Positions 27,061-39,078 of a DNA stretch of 64,000 bases are shown in pieces. Source of the stretch: Mesodorylaimus sp. YZB2_4 (taxonomy: Eukaryota; Nematoda; Enoplea; Dorylaimida; Dorylaimidae); NCBI GenBank assembly GCA_030248295.1, contig JASANH010000463.1:1-64000 (forward strand), read 5' to 3'. Position numbers and translations under genes: made by a program. The notes under the pieces are model-generated. The model had not been told where the DNA came from. It worked only from the letters and a program-made list of their open reading frames with translations, and searched no databases. Positions within the stretch are counted from its first letter, which is position 1, and every line of letters starts with the position of its first letter.

Positions 27061-27645
27061 AGGGCCGTCCATATTGCATCTCTGCTGCCGAGCGAGCCGA
27101 TCCAGCCGAATTGTCAGCTGAGGTGTCGTTCACTGCGACTACCAGCTCAGCCAGCTCAGCCCGCGGTTGGCTCGGTTTGCGGCTGGCTCGGTTTGTGGCT
27201 TGCGATTTGCTCAGCTTGGCTGGCTCGGCTGGACTGTTCACATTCAGCTCGATCTGCAGCTCAGGAGCTCGGCCAGCTCGGCTAGGAAAGTTAAAATTTT
27301 TCAACTTTTCCAGCCTAGCCAGCCGAGCTTGGAACAATCGTTCTAGAGTTATCAACAGGAAAGTAGACCTTTTCAGCGTCAGCAAAAAAATCGATCCAAA
27401 TAAATAATTGCGATCATCGAGAACGAGTGGACTTTGAAAATTCATTTTCTAGTGATATACAGGCAATTTTTCCTGTTGCTTTCATCGTCAATAACTTCAG
27501 TTATAAGTATTGATCTCAAGCTGACCGCAGGCTGAGCTGACTGAGCTGATACTCGCAATGTGAACGACACCTTAGCTGGCAAGCTCGGCTAAATCGGCTC
27601 GCTCGGCAGGCGAGGTGCAATGTGGACGGCCCTTAGCTAACTGAC
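27058..27645. mobile_element. Non-autonomous foldback/MITE-like element
   Basis: The ends are long imperfect inverted repeats of about 110 bp. The left end reads AGGGCCGTCCATATTGCAT and the right end, read on minus, AGGGCCGTCCACATTGCACC. Both continue through CTGCCGAGCGAGCCGAT to AGGTGTCGTTCAC. The outer bases are TA/TTA on both sides, consistent with a short target duplication. The inside is packed with GCTCGGCT/AGCCGAGC. No transposase is encoded, so it would depend on one supplied elsewhere. Open frames of 156-181 codons across it are low-complexity artefacts. Confidence 0.72.
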
Positions 27646-27938
27646 AAACATTCATAAAGCCCCCCCCCCCCCCCGACTTTTTTTGTCAGTGAAGTCTGGT
27701 AGAGTAAAGTCCCAGGTGAGGCCTAATTGAAAAAGTATCCGCTGTTTCTAAATGTCAAGCTTCCTGTTCGAAATCTTATGGGGGGTTGTAGCGCACAGCT
27801 GCAAGTTCATGAGCTTTATTTAAAGCAGGAAAAATAGACTTTGCTGTACTATGCACAAAACAAGCTGCAAAATAAAAATCACGCGCACTCGCAGAGGTGA
27901 AAAAGCAGCTGAGCAAAGTTGATTCAAGTTCTCATCAA

Positions 27939-30900
27939 TTACTCTTTTGAATTCGAACGAGAGACTGGTGGACTCGCACTGTAAAAATAATCCTTCGGCC
28001 CATTTCTGAACAGTTCATTCAGCTCACTAATCTTCCGCTCTGGATCTTTATTTGATTGTAAAACTGGTCTTTCTTTGACTGTCGATGGTTCTTCGCGGCT
28101 TGTAGTTCTACTTCCGCTAGCTTCTGCTGAACCGCCTTGCTCAGGACGAATGGGCCGATGTGCAGGGGGCACGTGAGCACTTATCTTCCTGACGACGTCA
28201 GCGGGCGTGACAACGGTTGAATTCAAGGACGTGCCAGGAATCGAGTTCTCAGCAGAAATCGAAGACTCCGACAATCGTTTCGAGCGTTTTGGCTGTTTTA
28301 TGTCGGCTTGTCCATTTTGTGCTTTTTCCAAAGCTGCTCGGAGCTAAAACCAAATCGAGGATCAAAATCGGTCAATTTCTAGAAAAGTCAATTAATACTT
28401 CTCTCAATGCAACCACGCCAACCAGTCGTCCTAGGCAGGTAACGTAAGCTCGATTCAAGCCTAATAAGGAAAACAGGGCGTGCGTTTTGTACAATGATGT
28501 GCGTTCGACAAGCTGGAAGGGCGCAGGATCCAATGTCAGTTCGTCAAAGTCCAAATGGTCATCAAGGCGCTGTGCTTCCCATTCGCGACGCTGAAAAAAT
28601 GTGTGCGCTTATATAGTAGGTGTGTTTGGCCTGTGTCGCCTTGTAGCAGTGGAAGTCGATTGAGTGGAATTGGCCACAAGGACGAAACAATTTACTACGG
28701 CCCAAAGCACAGAAATAAATGCGTGCGGACTGGAACCCCCCGCCGGAGGCCAGGCGAGGGGAGAGAGAATCAAACTCTCCCCGGCGGGAGCGCAACCCCG
28801 GCTTGCCGAGCAACCCCCCCGTCCCGCCCGGCCCCCCCCCCCCCCTCGCAAAGGCTACCAAAAGATGTTATGATCGACCTCCCTCTCTTCCCTTCAGTGC
28901 GCCCCATATCGCAAAGAAAGGACAGGTTTCTGACCATGAAACTATGGACCGCATAGTACGTACAAAGATTTGCACCTTGTTATGTCAACGAAGCTGTCTC
29001 CTAGATGCCCACTAGAAAGAAAAAAAGCTCAACGAGAAAAACCTTTCTAGACAGCCTGCGGAGAAGGTAGCGTACAGTATATGTGATTGCCTTGACTGGC
29101 CGCCGCATACAGCGTCCGTTGCCTTCTTTGGCTGCTCGGTACGCTCCTCCAGGCGAGGCAGAGACCCGTTGGGTTGAAGTTTTTGGCACTCACGACTAGG
29201 AGACCTGCCTGTAGGGGTTATTGAGACCATCCGCTTTCCCCGTTGCCTCCTCCAAGGCAATGCTATACCGCCTATTACACACTCTTTATACTGTATACCC
29301 AACTAGGTAGCTAACACGAATCAGCCAAGTCTTGAGAAATGAGACTTACCTCTTCGCTGTTCATATCAACGCTATTGAAGCTCTGCAAAAAATACATATG
29401 AAACCCTGTAAGACCCCTAAATTTCCATGCTTACGTAGCTCCCGGATACAGTTGACTGAAAGCCAAGCGACTGTCGTAGCCGGTTTGACAAAGTTGACAC
29501 ATAACCTATGCATAAGAATTTTCAGCGCATGAATAGTCATGTGGTTCAATGCAGTCGTTCTTACTTCCAAAGGCACTAACCCTGGTTTCCCAGGCTTTAG
29601 CTCTCCTTAGAGACGGTGTACTGACTCTTGAGGGTGGCTTCAAACCATTGTTTTCATCCGGGCTATTTTTCTGCTTCGCTTTTTCAGAAGTACCAGAAAT
29701 GTCGACTTGCTAAAACAAATTCCTTCAGCGTGGGGAGCTAAATAAAGTCCAGACATCGGTTCCACGCAGGTAATTAAAGCTAAGGATAAGTGAAAATGAA
29801 CTGATCAGGTTGGGCCCGCCACTCCCTACTTCAGTACACAGAGCTTTCTGGCTTTCCGCACGTGTTCTGGAGGAGTTCCAGACTCACGATCGGGCACGAC
29901 TAAGTATGTGACTTACATGCAACTCTTCATCCGACTTAGCTTTCCGAATCAGCTGGCTTTTTAAATGCAAAGCGAGTGCTTTCGCCCTTTCACCAGAAAA
30001 TGTCGCTCTGGAGTTCATTTTAGTATTTATAATAGTGCCCATAGAAAATCTGTTTCGTTTACGAAAATTTTCAAAACGCCAGGCGTCATCGCCGACATGA
30101 TCATTCAGTGCCTTTTCCAATTCGGATCGTGCAATAGAACCGAGAAGAATCAAAGACGCTAAAAAGTAACAGATTAGTCAAGGAAATTGAGCTTCTTATT
30201 CTTACATACACGGATGATCGACCAATGGAAAGGCTCGTAGACGAGGAACTTTTTCCAGGACATATCGTAATTGCTTATAAGTTGTCTCCAAGCTGACATA
30301 GTGGACTCGACGGATCATGATGTCGGACACAGTTATGTTGTGTATTCTAAATATATACAAAAGTAGTTGCAGAGGGTCTGCCAATTTCGATTTGGACAGT
30401 CAATTAAAGCTGTGCAATTATTCCAGAGAAGGCTTAGAGCATGGAATAGGCAAAGAGTAACGTATGAAAACTCAAATAATAATAAGGGGGATTATTTTTT
30501 AGGGTCTGAGGTCAAGAAACATTTTGATTAGCGGATAAATATTTCCAATGCATTTCGTACCCATTTCTTTCAAGAACTCGGGCGTTTCCCTCGCAGCGCA
30601 TATAATTCACCCATGATCAGGCGCAGCCTTCTTTATTTCACCTCCGCCGGAAACTTCATGACAGTGCATCTGTAGGGAGGGGGGCTATCGCGCAACTTAT
30701 TGTAGGACATTGCGCTTGTGAAAACTATTTGATGGCGAGGATGTTGAGAAAGCGTATCCTGGGAGGAGGGGACATACTCTAGGCGAAGACTAACACGTAA
30801 TCCAATGGTAAAGTAGCAGGGATAACTTACGTGGACGAGGTGGGTGGAATTCTTGGCAGGTACGGCAATTTCTTAATCCTTATGATACTATCATATATGG

Positions 30901-33900
30901 ATGGTTGAAAATGAGAGCAGACAGCGATTGACAGAAGCACTGCCAGCTGAAAGGAAAAAAGAAAGTCAAATATCACAATCCTGCTCTCCATCGCTGAAGT
31001 GAAGCTACCCAAATTACCATGCATGGTAGCACATATCTCATTTGGCCAGTAATTTCCAGTACGATCACAGAAGACGATATGGCATGAGTGATTCCGCCTG
31101 CGAATGCTGTGGCTCCTTAAAAACACAAACCAAAACTATTTGGATTAAGGGATCGACGGGTTACTGAATATATGAAATGCATATGGTCCACGTGGAAATC
31201 AGTGGATCGATTGCGGATTTTTATGGAGCAGGGAATCTATCTACAGTAGGTGCATGGGCTTACGAACTTGTAAATGATGTCCTCTTGTGGGTGGCATGCA
31301 GCATCTGGGGCTACTAGACACAATAACAGAGGGATAGGTACTAGAGCAGAGGCGATTTATTGCACATGACAGCGGGTGCAATACTGCGTATAGAAAAAAT
31401 GCTGAAGGCAATTTCCACCTTCCTTATGCTTTCGAAACTATGTTGCTTATTAGCACGGTTATGTAAGGGGAATGAAGATCATGTTATGCGATTGAGTGCG
31501 ACCTCGTCAGAGGTTAGGCCTGTCTGGTGATTGCTGTGGAGCTGGTCTCCCTTTGTCTGATGTGTGCTATTTGTTTTTTTTTGTGTCGGTGCACCTTTGC
31601 TCTTTGGGTCGATGTCCGTCTGACTAATCAGTGTTTATGCCTGCGCGTACTCGGTGCGGTCGATTGATAAATCCTCTCCTATAAGACACGTGGTCTTATA
31701 GTTAGAAGAGGTTTTTTCGATCGTCAGAAGAGTATAAAAGTCATGCAGCATCAGTCAGATCAATCTAAAAAGCTCAGGCCATCATTCACTGGTCCGACTT
31801 GGATAGGGCTGATCGAGAATTTTTTATGTAATTCTGAAATCCTTGTGTGCAGCATGCCCTGTACAATCCCACTGGCACTGGTCAATGCTCTATGTCCCTT
31901 TAAAAAAGGAGGCCAGAACAGCTTGGGGCGGGCAAGGGAGTGGCCCCACTTGCTAAAATTTATTTTTTGGGATTGGATCGGCATCTAGGGTCAAAGTTCG
32001 ATGGGCCGGCACTGAAGCTTAGGAACCAGGCAGTCATTGCGAAGCAGGATCAGCAAGAAACTCTTATACTCGAACAGGCAGTCTTCTATGGTAAATGTGA
32101 CAGGCATGGGACACTTACCAACAATGGCATAAGCTCCTGGAATGATTATTGAGAGACCATCGGGGTGCAGTCCGGTCGGAAAAGCAATTGCCATCAATTC
32201 ACCACAGATTCGTCCAAACGCGGCACCTACATTGAAAAAAGGCCAGATTACTAGTAGACTATTGACGGAAAAGTAAACTGAATATATATCCTGTACCCGC
32301 CACAAAAAGAGGGATAAAAATACCGCATGGTACTGGCAAGGTGTTGGATACAGCAGTCATCCAAAACTAAAACGAATAACGGCTCATTTGGTTTCGCAAA
32401 AACCAATGATTTGGATTGGGCAAAACAAAAACCGAAACTATCCACCAACTTCTATACATGTTGTAAAGAACGTATTCTTACCATATTCAACGCGTATAGT
32501 GTCAAAACCAAGAAAATACTCGTCTTTTCACCCGACCAATGATCCATGAGCACAGCACCATACGAACTATTCATGACAATAGGGTCATTCCACGAAAAAT
32601 TGCAAAACAGTTCATCCAAGGCCTCTCTTGGTGTTAGCTGGAACGTACAGGTTTATTTGGCATAGCTAAATCGATTGGGGAAGTTAAAGCATCTTACACC
32701 TCCTGCGAAGAATTCACCGTAGCCAAGAGGACATTTGAGTGAGGCTATCACGAACACCACGATGGCTGGGTAAACAAAGTATCTGAAAGGTAAATCCAAT
32801 CAAGTTCAAAATTACCTGAGACTTTGACTTATTCAAAAAGGAACCCAGACATAATGCATAGCTCAGGCCATGGACACAATTTGTGATATCTGAGGCTTAG
32901 GAACCAGGCAGTCATTGCGAAGCAGGATTAGCAAGAAACTCTCATACTCGAACAGGCAGTCTTCTACGGTAAATGTGACAGGCATGGGACCCTTACCAAC
33001 AATGGCATAAGCTCATGGATGGCTCCTGGATAGGTCGAACCACAGGTCACAGGTGTTACAGAACTGGCTTTGGCATAGTTCAAAGAGGCTACTTGAGCAA
33101 AAAGCCGAAACTTGAAACTTTCGACATATTTGCCCTTGGTACCTATATTTAGAAAAAAGACATCCAGCATCTCATACAATCATCGAAAAATTTGTACTTG
33201 GCAAGCCAAGGCTCGCGCAGGTCGACCCTTACAAAAATTGTTTTCAGTGGAAAACTCAAGAATCGTACTGAATTTGGTCACAAGGGACAGGCGGCTGTAA
33301 ACATCTTTAGCGCTCACCCTCGATCAAAAATAATTCTCTTGATCCAGGCAGTTTCACGAATAAACCTCATGTATCGACGGTGAAAGGCAATAAATCCAGC
33401 CGCCAACAAACCACATGCGATCCTGCAAGAGATGTCGTCAGTCCTAATCGGCTGTAAATGCACGAAACTTTCAGGGAATCGCTCACCCCATTGCAGCAAA
33501 TACGATCATTTCTTTTGGGTCGTAAGGAAATTTTGATGGAAAGTTTGTTGGACTAAAGGCCGCCAGCGTGTCTGGGAAATAAACAGTGATCATAAGTTGA
33601 AACAGAAGCAGTCCCGCTGCCTACCTAATTCGTTCGTTATGACTGCCAGAAGGCGAAAAATAATAGCGCTACAAACTGCAGCGAAAAATCCACGCCAGTA
33701 ATTACGTAATGGAAAAAATACGGAAGTGACCTCTATGCTGAATAGGACGCCTAAAAAAGATACAATGTTAGATTTATTAAATTGGAAGATAGGAAGATAT
33801 CAATTGCAGAAATCCTGGACAAAAATTGCCAAAAATATTGAACACTGTTATGATAAGGGTCACTGGAGGCATTTGCGTCTCATGCATCTCTGTACCTTTT

Positions 33901-35744
33901 GCGCTGTGAGCAAGCACAGACACCCTGCAGTCCGATTCACAATCACTTGGCTTCAACTTTCGTTAATGCAACAAGTTTTGATTGTACACTTTTTGGATAA
34001 TTTCGGACTGCAACTTCGCTAATGTGCAATTTTTAAGGCGCCGAAACACGCGCAAAACTAACGCGCAGGCAGTCATGAGCGAAAAGAAACAGCAGATTAA
34101 AATCGGTTTATAGTGAGTGCCTGAAAGATATCTTCCCCATCTAACACCAGTAGAATGGATTCATGACATACTGTACCTCCAATGGGCGCCCCGTAAGTAC
34201 TGGCCACTCCAACAGCGCAGGCGGCAGCTAACATTTCGCTGCTTCGACTTTCGTTCTAAAAATTTTAAAATCTAAACGCTGTTTGTATTGAAGATACCAC
34301 ATTTTAGATTTACCTCAAACGCGCCTTCGAACGAAGCCACAAATCGTCCCAGTAACGTGGCGACCATGCTTGCAATGTGTACAAATGGACCCTGAACCGA
34401 AAAAGATTTTGTTTCAAACCAAAAGACATAATTTTAAGAGAAAAGATTTCATGTGTCCAAATTTGATTTGGCGCCAGATTGCTTGCTAGGCAAACCTGCT
34501 TAGCGTTCTGGATTTGCCTTGTTCTTTAGCCCCTCCAGCGTTTTATTAGAAACCTGGGAAATGCCAATGTGCTGAAAACTTTTTTTCATATTTTTCACCA
34601 AACGAAAATCAGATCTTGCAAAGTCTCAAATCATGCAGATTTTTATTTACGTTTCATCCCATCACATGGTCTCCTCCTTATCAACCCCGTGTTTGATGAA
34701 AGCAACCTGCGCCTGCGCAGGTGTTGCTTCGATAAGCTAAAAGTGTTTAAGCAAGCCTAAGTTGCAAGAGTCGAGAGACAGGTACTCGTATTTGGACATC
34801 ACCGCGGTGCTGTCTTGTTTGGCTCAATAAAAGTCTCTAAAATTAGCCCTGATATGATATGGAAAACTTTGTTTTAGGAGAGAAGCAATAAAGTCTTACT
34901 TCTTTTCCAAAAGGTAATCCGCTCCCTAATGCCAATACTAGGCCGATGCACTTGGCCACCAATGTTTTCAGTGTCAGATATTCCTTCAAAACAACCCCTC
35001 GCAAAATGGTTTTCATTTCTGGTATGCCTGACCCTAAAAAATATAAATAGTTTTAAAGCCAGCTGAATTTTTTTTAAATCTAGGAAAAAGCTTTACCAAC
35101 AGCCTGAGGCGAGATACAATAGCAGGATGCAGAAGCTAGCAGTACCAAGGCCAGTGTGAAGGCCACCCAAATAAAATATTGCAGAAATGGATGAATTTGA
35201 GCCAATTCGTAAAATAAGTGAAAGTGTACTAAAAATTGTTGATGTTCTAACAACGGTAGTGGTACACAAATATTTGATACTTACACGCACGAAGTTTCTG
35301 AATGCTGACATCGATGACAAAACTGAATATCCCCATAACGGAACCCATCATAATCAATAATAGCCAATCTTCGCCCAATAATTGAATAAATTTCGATTTC
35401 ACTTTAGTTTTGCATTCTGTATGAAAAAGCTACATTAATGAACTGCTCGACTGCATCCACGACCACTGTTTACCTCCTAGGCACGTGGAGAAAGGCCTTT
35501 TATCAAATATAATAGACATATCCTCGTCAAATTCATTTTCACCCAAATCGATTTTCACATGTTTCGGATATTTTCCATTTGTATAATATTCATTCTCATC
35601 TGAGAGCAGTTGCTGTTTTGTTTCGTCACCGTCGTCAGTATTTTTAATCGGTTGCTGATTGGTGGTAGCCAGCTGATCATGCGTGGCGATGTAATTACTT
35701 AGATTTGGCAACACAATCACACAATTCCCATTTTTCGCCGCCAT
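27939..35744 (-). CDS. CLC-family chloride channel with two CBS domains (22 exons)
   Basis: This encodes a plasma- or organelle-membrane chloride channel of the CLC family. I read 22 exons in continuous phase (977 residues), close to ClC-1/2-type proteins. Exon ends: 35744-35474, 35416-35285, 35228-35097, 35033-34900, 34391-34314, 34255-34177, 33750-33625, 33571-33487, 33422-33318, 32782-32698, 32637-32482, 32366-32297, 32226-32119, 31115-31018, 30946-30831, 30346-30210, 30158-29917, 29709-29581, 29455-29435, 29382-29350, 28590-28399, 28343-27939. Pore motifs are present: GSGIPE (~179), GKEGPF with gating Glu (~223), [15 protein letters not shown], and the helix-R Tyr in [19 protein letters not shown]1 ([16 protein letters not shown]) and CBS2 ([19 protein letters not shown]) follow. 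The Ser-rich tail after CBS2 is unconserved by eye. Exon 19 is only 21 bp and is the least certain piece. Confidence 0.92.
28720..28860 (-). repeat. Very GC-rich insert in a CLC intron, SINE-like remnant
   Basis: A GC-rich block with G/C runs (including a long C run at about 28832-28846). Read on minus it contains GAGAGTTTGATTCTCTC, a B-box-like hairpin motif. It lies in the intron between CLC exons 20 and 21 and differs sharply from its AT-rich surroundings. The origin is uncertain. Confidence 0.35.
31673..31711. repeat. Strong hairpin in a CLC intron
   Basis: CTATAAGAC (31679-31687) pairs perfectly with GTCTTATAG (31693-31701) around a 5-nt loop, and an outer CCTCT/AGAGG adds five more pairs. 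It lies in the ~1-kb intron between CLC exons 13 and 14. Confidence 0.6.
32892..33015 (-). repeat. Partial duplication of CLC exon 13 end plus its intron
   Basis: About 125 bp nearly identical to 32020-32144, with about five differences seen by eye. It carries the last ~20 nt of exon 13, the GTAAG donor and the following intron start. It now sits inside the intron between exons 9 and 10 and is not needed for the reading frame. Confidence 0.8.
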
Positions 35745-36050
35745 GATCGTGGGTTTTGCTCAGAATACTCTCAAAGTGAGGCTGCGCATGAGGCCTCAAA
35801 ATAAGTGGAGACATATTTTCAAGCCTCGAAAAGTTGTTGGGGCGAATATGATAACGCACGGAATGTGGTGTGGTAGCGATAAGAAGTAACGTCATATTCT
35901 AACTAATCCTTGGCTACCACGCAAAAATCTAGCACCTGGTTTGACTAGAAAACAATTTTGACATAGCAATATATGCAGAAACATTTTATTGAAAGGCAAG
36001 AAAACAACGCTCGCTCAGTCGAAACTGGCGCTAGGTACAGTTCAAGATGA
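35745..36050. other. Presumed CLC upstream region
   Basis: Lies immediately 5' of the CLC start codon. No clear TATA box; the 66-codon open frame on minus has no family resemblance. Confidence 0.35.
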
Positions 36051-36059
36051 CGATTGATC

Positions 36060-36420
36060 GAGATGAGGAAGGGGTCAGGGTTGAGCAACTGCGCTGGTTT
36101 AGGCTATTCGCACTGCATGGTAGAGGTCTAGGGTTCGATTCCCTGTCCTGGTGGCAACTTTGTGGTATCCATGCGTGTACATGAAGGTCAAGCGAGGTAC
36201 GGCTGGACCCCACTGCTTGTCGCGCCAAAATCTGCCCCGTCGCCCATTTTCGGGCCGAGATGTTCCCGCTGGTGGCTCGCCTTCAGAGTACGTTGTGCGC
36301 AATGGCCCACGCTATTTCTTGACAGAAATTTCCACTGCTCGCAAAATGGGGCTTGGCACTGGGGCAAGAAAAGATCGTCCCTCAAGCAGCTTCTACCAAA
36401 TGCTGGTCACTACGCGCTGA
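36060..36420 (+). mobile_element. tRNA-derived SINE-like repeat, family C
   Basis: A perfect B-box-like GGGTTCGATTCCC near 36130 follows a tRNA-like stretch, then a GC-richer body of about 280 bp that is open in several frames without protein resemblance. The layout is the same as family B but the sequence differs. Only one copy is in the window, so membership of a repeat family is inferred. Confidence 0.4.
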
Positions 36421-36649
36421 TTCAAATTCCTGGCGATGCGAAACGGCGCAGCAGGCAACATTCCACGGCCATAAACATAAGAAAACTGGAGTGCGAGGCC
36501 AAGATGAAAAATTATTAATTCCGGGTTTTGTTTCAGACGAAAACTTTTTATGTACTCATCGCATCGTTCCAGTGACTGAAAAAGCCTACAGGCGCAAAAG
36601 CCACCCACTTAACAGTCGATGCAACCACGCCCAGTACAGGTCCTGAAGT

Positions 36650-37490
36650 CAACACCGAAGATGGTTATCGAGAATAGCGAGTTAGTAAATTTAAGTCATT
36701 CATGATTACTCTCCGCCCCGAGTTCGATGATGGATATTTGAAAACTGGTCCATAAGACTTTCGACACCCCATATATAAAAGGCGTGTGTAAACTCTCCAA
36801 GTGCGCGGACCTACTAATGTGCAGTGGGAGTTTCCATAGATCTCTTGGCCCAGAGTTCATTCATAGGTGCCTCCGGCGTAGACGTGAGTTGTAAGTGGAC
36901 GGTCGAGTGATCGCAAGTCTCATGATGGAAACCACTAGAACACACCGCACCCTTTTTTCCTAAAGGCCAGCAAGATGGCCAATCGAGCGCACGATTCACC
37001 CAGAACGCGTTTCCTGTCGGAGGATTGACAGTTTGTGCTGATACTGTTTTTGCTATAAAAACAAGGGAAGATAACAAACAAGGGCGAGGCGAAAAATATT
37101 TGCAAGAACGCCTGTCTTACGGATGGGCGTGTGCGGGACAGTCAAAACGCCCGAGGGTTTGGCTTACGTATAGTGCAATTGAAATTGGCGCAAGTTTGAA
37201 ATTATGCCAGCATCTTCTCTCAATTCATCCGCGGAGAGTGGTGATCGTGTTCGTTGCTGCACTTGCATCTTTTGTAGAATCGGATTATTCTCAGAAGCGC
37301 CACTGTAATTCGTTACCCATGCGTTTTTAACATGTTTCATGATGCGTTTAAAAATTAGTGAGTGTGCTTTTATGTTTTTGGTCGTGAATTGAAGATAAAA
37401 TGATAGAAAAAAATGAAGTAACATCACCTCCAGTATGGCCCCTCTCTAAATCAGAGAATTGGCAGTTGGCAGGAAAGAGACAGGCAAGTT
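36650..37490. other. Intergenic; nothing recognised
   Basis: Short open frames only, with no splice-supported or family-like coding sequence. Confidence 0.4.
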
Positions 37491-37494
37491 GTAC

Positions 37495-37660
37495 CAGCCT
37501 AGTGGCCTGGTGGGTTGGGCGTCTGCCTTTAACGCCAGGTGCGCACTTACGGGCGAAGGTTCGACTCGCGGGCCGGTAAATCATTTCGTGTAAAATGTGT
37601 CCCTTCACCCTCGCGTGCGCATAAGCCTTTGGTGATGTGGACATGAACATGAACATGAAG
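37495..37660 (+). mobile_element. tRNA-derived SINE, family A (copy 2)
   Basis: The head GTGGCCTGGTGGGTTGGGCG and B box GGTTCGACTCGCG are followed by AAATCATTTCGTGTAAAATG, TGTCCCTTCACCCTCG and a tail of repeated GAACAT (GACATGAACATGAACATG). This is the best-preserved full-length copy and can serve as the reference for the family. Confidence 0.72.
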
Positions 37661-39078
37661 ATCGTAAGGAGCTTTCGCGCATCGCATAAAACCGAAACAC
37701 CGATATTCGACTCTATCAGTCAATAACCAGTGACATCAACCAGGCTGGTTGACGTGCCACCGTTCTCTATGGTATGGCCACCTGCTGTTAACCTTTGTTA
37801 CAGAAGCTTATGGACTACGTAGTCCTTCACGCACATATGTACATACCGTGAGAAACAAAAACTCAAATACCGAGTCCATAGTCTTCTGGTTTACAGCTTG
37901 TACTGTTTGCAGCTCTGCTGGAACCGACAGTACGGAAAGCTGTTGATCGGGCTCCTCATTTACCACATGCACATACTGTATGTCCACCTCGCACGTTTTT
38001 TCACCCCACACAACGCTCCCAAAACATGTCAGTACGGTAAGCGAGCACGTCATACCCATGGTGCTCCAAACAGAACTACCAATACCGTGTTTGCTGGAAA
38101 GTCCAAGCTTGAAGTTTATATCCTAGGGAGATATTCGAGTAATCGCGAAACACTACATACCAAAAGCGAGCGGTAGGAGAGCTTCGTTAGCTGACAGAGG
38201 ACATAATCGAACGTTTCCAGTACACACACAGCTCATAAGCCTACACCCGCTTAGATAATATGCAAAAAATTAACACAGTTTTTCTCGGATATCAGGTGGG
38301 CTGCACAGTAATCGTATTCTGCGTTGTGATTCCATAACCAGCAGTGCAGAGTCGCTTGCAAGAACGAAATGCCTCCAGGATCATGAAACGGCAGCTACTA
38401 CTCAGAATAAAGATCAGATACAACACCAATGTCTTCAAGAGCTCATCCCCACCAGTCAACAATGGATGGTACACTCTGCTGCCACAACTCGAAAACCCAG
38501 GCATGCCATATAACAGCCAAAAATACACAGCAGCTCCTGTCAGTTTCGGAGTAACAGAACATGCCAGGTAAGCGGTGTTGAATGAGATCAGGTACAAGTC
38601 ACCCTGGGCAGTCAGGCTGAATCGGAAAGCATCGAAACAGCTGATTGTCAGACTGAGCAGCATGCTGACACTGAACGCCACCAGCTGGTGCCTCGTCTTC
38701 TTTATATTTTTGTAAACGAACGGTTTGGCCAGGGCGAAAATGCGATCGAGGGTCATGCACAGGGACAGCAGAATCGAGCTACAAAAGAATGTGTTGAATG
38801 TTTATGTGGCAAAGTGTGCTGAGAAGAGCATGAGCGGGTAGCTTCTTCCGAACCACGCCACATTTTTCTGCGTCGGAGCCGGTCGAAGTCGGTCGGGTGT
38901 ACGCTCAGCTCTGCTAGTTTTTTTTCATATACCAGAACATTGAAAAACCTGTTTAATCCTCTTGTTTTTTCTCCCTTAGGGACGGAATTTTCCTATATCT
39001 GTTTGTCCTTAAGCAATCGATTGCTAACGATTTCTCTCCCGCCTTGCTATCCTACAGTGGGAGACGCAACAAGCGGGA

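Noticed and set aside
26900-27445. Open frames of 181 and 156 codons on both strands
   Set aside because: They fall within the AGCCGAGC foldback element and are low-complexity translations of its repeats.
31265-31310. Extra CLC exon flanked by TAG and GTAAG
   Set aside because: Exons 13 and 14 already join in phase within a conserved stretch, leaving no place for it.
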